A stretch of DNA of 10,132 nucleotides from contig WQVS01000048.1 in assembly GCA_009785705.1 (NCBI GenBank), positions 1 through 10,132 of the forward strand, read 5' to 3'. The notes under the pieces are model-generated. The model did no database searches and was not told the DNA's origin. It worked only from the letters and a program-made list of their open reading frames with translations. Positions 6,068-10,132 of this stretch are shown one piece after another. How positions within the stretch are numbered: position 1 is the stretch's first letter; each line of letters opens with the position of its first letter. Made by a program: the position numbers and the translations under genes. This stretch comes from Coriobacteriia bacterium (lineage in GTDB: Bacteria > Actinomycetota > Coriobacteriia > WRKU01 > WQUG01).

Positions 6068-6265
6068 GTGTTGAATTCTGCACGGGAAATCCGCAAATCA
6101 AAAGGCGCTACACAGCGTGAGGTATCTATCGCCACAGGAATCACTGAACGAACCATCGCTCGTCTTGAGGCTGGACACTTTATTAATAGCAAAAATCTTG
6201 TGAAGTTAGCTGATTATTACGAAGTCACAACCGACAGTCTTCTAGGTAGACAGCCAAAGGTATAA
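6068..6265 (+). CDS. Small Xre-family helix-turn-helix regulator
   Basis: A 65-aa protein consisting almost only of a Cro/CI-type DNA-binding domain: helices around REIRKSKGATQREVSIATGI and ERTIARLEAGHF, then LVKLADYYEVTTDSLLGR, the typical closing segment. The Shine-Dalgarno sequence AGAAGGGG is at 6055-6062. I therefore take GTG 6068 (or TTG 6071) as the start; a GTG at 6062 would overlap the ribosome site. Gene size, divergent orientation to an S24 repressor and shared intergenic DNA resemble the cro/cI arrangement of temperate phages, which suggests antagonistic control. Its stop codon overlaps a TATAAT that may serve nagB. The specific target is unknown. Confidence 0.8.
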   Translation: MLNSAREIRKSKGATQREVSIATGITERTIARLEAGHFINSKNLVKLADYYEVTTDSLLGRQPKV

Positions 6266-6266
6266 T
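6261..6266 (+). promoter_or_regulatory. Candidate -10 element for nagB
   Basis: TATAAT, exact consensus, overlapping the stop codon of the xre gene and 52 bp before nagB. No good -35 is seen at 16-18 bp spacing (TCTTCT at 17), so the promoter would be weak or activator-dependent. Start would fall near 6273. Confidence 0.4.
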
Positions 6267-6316
6267 GTTCCAATACTTACCCCCCCCTTGCATTTTTAGA
6301 GAGGTGACATTGGAAC
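6267..6316 (+). promoter_or_regulatory. Inverted repeat enclosing the nagB ribosome binding site
   Basis: GTTCCAAT (6267-6274) and ATTGGAAC (6309-6316) are perfectly complementary and end one base before the nagB start codon region. The loop holds a run of eight C (6280-6287) and the Shine-Dalgarno sequence AGAGAGGTGA (6298-6307). TTACC (6277-6281) can additionally pair with GGTGA (6303-6307), hiding the ribosome site. It could also be a dyad operator rather than an RNA structure. If transcription started at 6273 only part of the hairpin would form, so the structure matters mainly for read-through from the xre promoter. Confidence 0.5.
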
Positions 6317-6317
6317 C

Positions 6318-7088
6318 ATGGGCAACTCACAAGCAATCAATCTGAACAATATTACTGTCTACATCGAGGACGGGCTTGATGCTGTCGGCAAGCGCGCAGC
6401 TGATGTCTTTTGCTCAGCACTTACAGACGCCCCCACAGCAGCTTACGGCTTTGCTACTGGCAGTACCCCTGTCTGTCTGTACCAAGAACTGATTGCCCGC
6501 TACAAAGATGGCAGTCTGGACATGGGCGAAATCTCTGCCTTCAATCTGGATGAATACTACCCCATCACAAAAGACAATGACCAGAGCTACGACTACTTCA
6601 TGTCTACTGAGCTCTTCAATCACGTCAACGTTAAACCAGAAAACCGCGACATCCCCAGCGGAGAAGCCCCCAACCCAGCAGCTGAATGTCTGCGCTATGA
6701 AGCGGCTATTCGTGCACGCAAGGACTTTAAGCTACAAATAGTGGGTATCGGTGAAAATGGTCACATCGGCTTCAATGAGCCTGCTGCTACCTTCCCCGCT
6801 ACTACTAATTATGTTGAACTGACGGAATCTACCATCACTGCCAACGCTCGCTTCTTTGATTCTGCAGCAGATGTGCCAAAGCATGCAATTACTATGGGTG
6901 TCGGCACAATCATGATGGCGGAGCAAGTCCTGCTCATCGCCACAGGCTCTAAGAAAAGTCAGATTGTTCGTGACTCAATCTTAGGCGACATTGACCCGCA
7001 GGTGTCTGCCTCTGCACTTCAGATGCATCGCAATGTCACTGTAGTGCTGGATACAGACGCAGCACGTGACCTCTTGGCACAACTTTAA
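6318..7088 (+). CDS. nagB: Glucosamine-6-phosphate deaminase
   Basis: Cytoplasmic sugar isomerase-deaminase converting glucosamine 6-phosphate to fructose 6-phosphate and ammonia. It links amino-sugar and wall-sugar catabolism to glycolysis. The 256 aa match the usual NagB length (about 240-270). Signatures: phosphate-binding GFATGSTP (44-51), NLDEYYP with catalytic Asp78 (76-82), GIGENGHIGFNEP (143-155) with His149 and Glu154, and PKHAITMGVGTIM (187-199). Residue 147 is Asn where E. coli has Asp141; Asn here is common in Gram-positive NagB. ATG 6318 follows AGAGAGGTGA by about 10 nt. No nagA is adjacent, so the gene stands outside a nag operon. Its leader has an unusual inverted repeat and C tract. 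Confidence 0.95.
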   Translation: MGNSQAINLNNITVYIEDGLDAVGKRAADVFCSALTDAPTAAYGFATGSTPVCLYQELIARYKDGSLDMGEISAFNLDEYYPITKDNDQSYDYFMSTELFNHVNVKPENRDIPSGEAPNPAAECLRYEAAIRARKDFKLQIVGIGENGHIGFNEPAATFPATTNYVELTESTITANARFFDSAADVPKHAITMGVGTIMMAEQVLLIATGSKKSQIVRDSILGDIDPQVSASALQMHRNVTVVLDTDAARDLLAQL

Positions 7089-7177
7089 ACTGCATTTAAG
7101 CTATAGTAGATACATTAGATACATCCCATTTCGGTAGCACTTTTAGCAGAACTTTGCGAAAGCACAGGTAGGCCACA

Positions 7178-8233
7178 ATGCAGCAAACTTTTACCACATT
7201 AACTGCTCAGTACGGGTTTGCCGTATTGATTTTCGGAGCATGGCTCGTCAGTGGACTCATTCTTCAGCAAGTTATTTCATTCTTTCTGCGTAATGCCGCA
7301 ACAAAGAATCAGTCACGTGCTAATCAGGCTCTTGTAATTGCTGCACGGGGAAGCATCGCCTGGATTGGTGGCATCATTGGTATGTGGGCCGCCTACAACA
7401 ACATTCTCGTAATGAATGCGCGTGATGAAGACATGGTGGCCTTCCTACAATCAAGTTATCCAATCTTGCAGGCCATCACTATTGCGATTATCACCTTTTT
7501 TCTAGCGCGTGTTGCAAATCGCTTTATTAGTGCCTACACTGCACGTGAACATATCAAGGTTCCTTCAAGCTCTATTTTCGGAAACATCGTTGCAGCACTC
7601 ATCTGGATCCTCGGTGTCAGCATTGCAGTTGTTGTGACAGGAACAAGCAATTCCTTGACTCCCCTACTGGGTGCCCTTGGTGTGTCAGGTATTGCTATTG
7701 GTCTTGCCCTGCAGCCAACCCTAGACAATCTGTTTTCTGGGATACAAATTCTTACTTCACGCCAGATTGAACCAGGGGATTTCGTTCGCCTAGAATCAAG
7801 AGAAGAAGGTGTCGTCGAAGATGTTACCTGGCGAAATACTACCATCAGGCGTATTACGGGAGAACTAGTCATCGTGCCCAACTCTAATCTGGCGCGCGAA
7901 CAGGTAATCAACTTCAGCCGTAATGCGGAGGCTCTTAATCTGGTAATCCCTACTGTAGTGTCCTACGGAAACGACATCGATAAGGTTATTGCCATCATGA
8001 GAGAAACTGCAGCCGCACTTATGGATAGATCTCACTATGTCCATAAGGAGCAAGACCCACGCATTATGGTAACTGCCAATTCTGAGCGCTGCATATCACT
8101 GGTTACCGTGCTGCCCATAGTTGCATATGAGATGCGAGGTAGAGTAACATCTGAATACCTAGAAGAAGTTCAGCAGAACTTCAAGCAAGCAGGAATTACC
8201 CAACCGAGCATTATCGTGTCATCTGAAAAGTAA
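7178..8233 (+). CDS. MscS-family small-conductance mechanosensitive channel
   Basis: A 351-aa membrane protein. Hydrophobic segments at about 12-37, 56-78, 95-118 and 132-154 are followed by the pore-lining helix LLGALGVSGIAIGLALQPTL (163-182), which matches the conserved Gly/Ala-packed TM3 of MscS. The beta domain follows with F-SGIQIL-x-IEPGDFVRL, GVVEDVTWRNTTIR and GELVIVPNSNL (about 187-238). A C-terminal alpha/beta vestibule completes the soluble part. There is one more predicted helix than E. coli MscS (three). The family opens under membrane tension to release osmolytes. It is followed directly by the Cpl-7 membrane protein gene, whose ribosome site overlaps this stop codon, so the two are cotranslated. 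Other MscS roles, such as transport of small solutes, remain possible. Confidence 0.92.
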   Translation: MQQTFTTLTAQYGFAVLIFGAWLVSGLILQQVISFFLRNAATKNQSRANQALVIAARGSIAWIGGIIGMWAAYNNILVMNARDEDMVAFLQSSYPILQAITIAIITFFLARVANRFISAYTAREHIKVPSSSIFGNIVAALIWILGVSIAVVVTGTSNSLTPLLGALGVSGIAIGLALQPTLDNLFSGIQILTSRQIEPGDFVRLESREEGVVEDVTWRNTTIRRITGELVIVPNSNLAREQVINFSRNAEALNLVIPTVVSYGNDIDKVIAIMRETAAALMDRSHYVHKEQDPRIMVTANSERCISLVTVLPIVAYEMRGRVTSEYLEEVQQNFKQAGITQPSIIVSSEK

Positions 8234-8244
8234 GGAGCACGCAG

Positions 8245-8844
8245 GTGTCTGCAGGACTGCCTCATAGCAATAAAAAGCCTGGTAACCGTAAGCTGGTTGC
8301 CTTTTTCAAGGTAGTGATTGTGGCTGTACTTGTGATGCCTTGGCTTGTAGCAGGGCTTATTGGGGCTAGCTTCTATCAATCTGTAGCAGACTTCAATCAC
8401 GATGTGAGCGAACTGCAGGAACGCATCAATGTCATCACAGGACAAAAATCACACGCCTTTTCTCAGCTTGAATACGCAGAAAAACAACTGGTAGAGGTCA
8501 CAGAAGAAAAAGAGGCTCTGCAACGCACAGCCAGGGACAGCAGCGCTGACCCGGAAAACTTTGACTATGAACCTGCTGCGGGAACTGGAGGAGGAGTAAT
8601 GGGTCTCGGCTCTAGCGCAGCCGAAGAAGGTTCTGATAGCACTAACAGCACAGCAGGTGCTCAAGACAAGTCGGAAGAAGGCGTGGAAACTACCCCCACC
8701 AGTACCCAATTAGAAGATTTAGCACGTCAAGTTATCCGCGGAAACTGGGGGAATGGGCTTGCTCGTGTGTTGAGACTTACAGATGCGGGGCATGACCATG
8801 TTCCGATTCAGCAACGCGTTAACGAAATAATTTGGGGAAATTAG
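8245..8844 (+). CDS. Membrane-anchored coiled-coil protein with C-terminal Cpl-7 (CW_7) wall-binding domain
   Basis: A 199-aa protein. A short basic N-terminus (KKPGNRK, 10-16) precedes one hydrophobic helix (about 18-45), suggesting N-in, C-out topology. Next come a charged heptad-rich segment (50-97, likely coiled coil) and a Gly/Ser/Glu-rich flexible linker (98-154). The last 45 residues carry a module matching the Cpl-7/CW_7 repeat: LARQVIRGNWGNG...R...L..AGHD...IQQRVNEII (159-196). In Cp-7 lysozyme such repeats bind peptidoglycan muropeptides. No catalytic domain is present, so this looks like a tether between membrane and cell wall, not a hydrolase. GTG 8245 follows AAGGAG by 7 nt, and that site overlaps the mscS stop. 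The specific function is unassigned. Confidence 0.82.
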   Translation: MSAGLPHSNKKPGNRKLVAFFKVVIVAVLVMPWLVAGLIGASFYQSVADFNHDVSELQERINVITGQKSHAFSQLEYAEKQLVEVTEEKEALQRTARDSSADPENFDYEPAAGTGGGVMGLGSSAAEEGSDSTNSTAGAQDKSEEGVETTPTSTQLEDLARQVIRGNWGNGLARVLRLTDAGHDHVPIQQRVNEIIWGN

Positions 8845-8853
8845 ACACCTGTA

Positions 8854-8882
8854 CTGCAATCTGTACTATTATTAGATATACT
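8854..8882 (+). promoter_or_regulatory. Candidate promoter for the bactofilin gene
   Basis: CTGCAA (8854-8859), 17-bp spacer, TATACT (8877-8882, 5/6 to the -10 consensus). Start expected near 8889, leaving a leader of about 59 nt that includes a hairpin. The -35 is only 3/6, so confidence is moderate. Confidence 0.45.
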
Positions 8883-8898
8883 AATTAATTTAATGCCA

Positions 8899-8920
8899 GC
8901 CCACACCCAGCGTGTGAGGC
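8899..8920 (+). other. Hairpin before the bactofilin gene (leader structure or weak terminator)
   Basis: GCC-CACAC, loop CCAGC, GTGTG-A-GGC: 8 bp with one bulged A, followed by TTAGTTTTGT. It could end transcripts coming from mscS inefficiently, or be a structured leader of the bactofilin mRNA. The U tract is interrupted. Confidence 0.4.
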
Positions 8921-8947
8921 TTAGTTTTGTGGCGGAAGGAAAAGGCA

Positions 8948-9823
8948 GTGGCAGGAGAAATGCGAGACAGCTTTAGGCAGGCGATGTCAGAAATGTTTAT
9001 GGGCGGAGATTCAGACGATAACAAGGGTCAGGCACCTCAAGGTGCTAAGTCTGGTCAGGGCTCTGCGTCTGCAGCACCTGACACAACTGCTGCAGATAGT
9101 GGTCCTGCAACAGGTCGTTCGACGGTCATTAGACATGTTGAGCAAAATCCAGCAGAAGCACAACTGGCAAGAATGAGTCAGGACATGTCTGGTCTTCAAC
9201 CAGAATTTGCTGCCACGAAGTCAACAAGTCCTGAACGCAGAGGGCAAGCTGCACCAGCAGCCCCTACTGCTCCTGTTACCCAGACAGCACCAGCGTCCAG
9301 CGTTGCTCCTACCGTTCCTGTTCCCGCAAGAAACACAGAGAGCGCACAAGCAGTCCCAGGTAATGTAGTAGCAGAAGAAGCTGCTGAACCACAAGGACCC
9401 ATTCGCTCCTCCATCATTGCAGAAGGCACAGAAATCACAGGTGAAGTAAAGTTTGGTTCAGATGCCGAAGTTTACGGTACGCTTAACGCCAAAGTTATCA
9501 GTGAAGATGATATTCTGACCAACACTGGTACCATCACAGGTGATGTTGTTGCAAAGAATCTTGACATGCTTAACGCAGAGATTAAAGGTGATGTTGCAAC
9601 CTATGGCGACCTACGTCTAAGCGACAGCTCGATACTAACAGGAGACGTTGCAGCCATGCGCATGGATCTGCGCGGACAACTCATTGGGAACTCTGCTGTA
9701 AGACGTGAAATGAATGTTCACAGCACTGCAAAACTTGCAGGGGACGTAGAAGCTGGTTCTCTTGCAGTAGGACACGGTGCTAAGGTACGCGGCTTCGTAA
9801 GCGTAGGTTTCGAGGAAGAGTAA
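8948..9823 (+). CDS. Bactofilin family polymer-forming cytoskeletal protein
   Basis: A 291-aa protein whose C-terminal part (about 152-288) is a bactofilin (DUF583) domain. Short repeated strands of the type T-x-I-x-G-x-V (EITGEVKFGSDAEVYGTL, TITGDVVAKNLDML, EIKGDVATYGDLRL, ILTGDVAAMRMDL, KLAGDVEAGSLAVG, KVRGFVSVG) form a right-handed beta-helix. Bactofilins polymerise without nucleotides and scaffold wall enzymes or membrane-linked processes. The N-terminal 150 residues are unusual: a short amphipathic-looking start (RDSFRQAMSEMFMGG), then long Ala/Pro/Gln/Ser-rich disorder, much longer than the short tails of typical bactofilins. GTG 8948 is chosen because AAGGA lies 7 nt upstream; ATG 8960 has its AGGAG too close, and TTG 8927 lacks a site. 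It lies next to a gene for a membrane/wall tether. Confidence 0.9.
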   Translation: MAGEMRDSFRQAMSEMFMGGDSDDNKGQAPQGAKSGQGSASAAPDTTAADSGPATGRSTVIRHVEQNPAEAQLARMSQDMSGLQPEFAATKSTSPERRGQAAPAAPTAPVTQTAPASSVAPTVPVPARNTESAQAVPGNVVAEEAAEPQGPIRSSIIAEGTEITGEVKFGSDAEVYGTLNAKVISEDDILTNTGTITGDVVAKNLDMLNAEIKGDVATYGDLRLSDSSILTGDVAAMRMDLRGQLIGNSAVRREMNVHSTAKLAGDVEAGSLAVGHGAKVRGFVSVGFEEE

Positions 9824-9869
9824 ACTCTCCACACCCCTTCGCAAGAACTCGCGAGCGACTAAGACATAC

Positions 9870-9910
9870 AAATACCCCGCTTCCTTACTTGGGAAGTGGG
9901 GTATTTTAAT
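9870..9910 (+). terminator. Strong intrinsic terminator after the bactofilin gene
   Basis: A 15-bp stem (9870-9884 with 9892-9906, one G-T wobble) around a 7-nt loop, arms AAATACCCCGCTTCC and GGAAGTGGGGTATTT, ending in a T-rich tail. It lies 46 bp after the stop codon. On the minus strand the stem ends ATTTGTATG, so it could also stop the converging gene less efficiently. Confidence 0.9.
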
Positions 9911-9936
9911 TAGTCAGTATATTTAATGAGCTAGCT

Positions 9937-9982
9937 GGATAACTCTACTTTAGTCAGCTCATGGCTCGCGGATAACTTTACT
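9937..9982. repeat. Two near-identical 13-bp cores flanked by short inverted arms
   Basis: GGATAACTCTACT (9937-9949) and GGATAACTTTACT (9970-9982) differ at one base and are 33 bp apart. The first lies between GAGCTAGCT and AGTCAGCTC, the second between GCTC and GAGC, so each core sits in a potential small stem-loop. They lie in the convergent intergenic space (9911-10044), which shows no other feature. Confidence 0.6.
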
Positions 9983-10044
9983 GAGCGATCTTACTGTCTA
10001 TAAGGCTTTACCACCCTACAAGACCTAATATCCTTAAGTCTACT

Positions 10045-10132
10045 CTAAGACGCCTTGTCCTGGGTGCGTCTTCTGCGGGGAACCCTAGTCTCCACTTTGG
10101 GGGCAGAGCTCTGTGCATTTTGCTGTGAGCCC
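10045..10132 (-). CDS. C-terminal tail of an unidentified minus-strand protein
   Basis: An open minus-strand frame enters from the right edge and ends at TAG (10047-10045). Its last 28 residues begin GSQQNAQSSAPKVETR and end VPRRRRTQDKAS. A Gln/Ser-rich disordered stretch closing on an Arg-rich tail is common at the ends of RNA- or DNA-binding proteins, but no domain is visible to name it. It converges on the bactofilin gene, with the terminator between. The other two minus frames close or look non-coding, so this is the most likely one if a gene is present. Confidence 0.4.
   Translation of the reverse strand, partial: GSQQNAQSSAPKVETRVPRRRRTQDKAS
10047..10072 (-). other. 7-bp perfect inverted repeat at the end of the partial gene
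   Basis: AAGACGC (10047-10053) and GCGTCTT (10066-10072) flank a 12-nt loop. On the minus strand the hairpin overlaps the last codons and the stop codon and is not followed by a U tract, so a terminator role is doubtful. Confidence 0.4.

Noticed and set aside
10003..10018. Minus-strand GTAGGGTGGTAAAGCC resembles a T-box core.
   Set aside because: The invariant UGGNACC bulge is broken (UGGUAAA), and there is no antiterminator partner, stem I or downstream gene in the right place.

Overview
The window reads as a chromosomal segment of a Gram-positive bacterium of intermediate GC. A tRNA-sensing T-box leader controls a leucine operon, ribosome binding sites are strong AGGAGG types, and the long (557 aa) LeuA is paired with short-type LeuC/LeuD. 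A promoter that appears to give a leaderless mRNA and a membrane protein ending in a Cpl-7 (CW_7) wall-binding module fit Actinobacteria. My guess is a member of the Coriobacteriia, but a Firmicute cannot be excluded. The taxon is inference, not read from a marker gene.

Region 1 (1-4016, minus strand): leucine biosynthesis operon leuA-leuC-leuD, with the first codons of a probable leuB at the window edge. It is preceded by a complete class I T-box leader with specifier CUC, a UGGU acceptor-binding bulge that fits the A discriminator of tRNA-Leu, and an intrinsic terminator. An unusual 150-nt spacer rich in GCACAG repeats lies between the terminator and leuA.

Region 2 (4013-5296, minus strand): a MntA/HepT nucleotidyltransferase-HEPN toxin-antitoxin pair. 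Its extended -10 promoter places the transcription start on the mntA initiation codon. Upstream lie a tRNA-Ser(UGA) gene with encoded CCA and a gene-free, strongly strand-skewed stretch with an 11-C homopolymer and a G-quadruplex-like array.

Region 3 (5297-6265): a phage-style regulatory switch. A self-cleaving Xre-S24 (LexA/CI-like) repressor on the minus strand is divergent from a 65-aa Xre regulator on the plus strand. The plus-strand promoter is near consensus, and a 16-bp palindrome covers its -10 element.

Region 4 (6261-7088, plus): nagB (glucosamine-6-phosphate deaminase), whose leader can fold into a hairpin enclosing a C8 tract and the Shine-Dalgarno sequence.

Region 5 (7178-9823, plus): a cell-envelope cluster. 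It holds a MscS-family channel, a single-pass membrane protein with a coiled coil and an external Cpl-7 peptidoglycan-binding domain, and a bactofilin with a long disordered N-terminal arm, closed by a strong terminator. The likely theme is linking membrane, wall and a cytoskeletal polymer. NagB, which feeds amino sugars into or out of wall synthesis, sits next to it.

Region 6 (9907-10132): intergenic DNA with a small repeated hairpin-like element, then the probable C-terminal tail of a convergent minus-strand gene running off the window.
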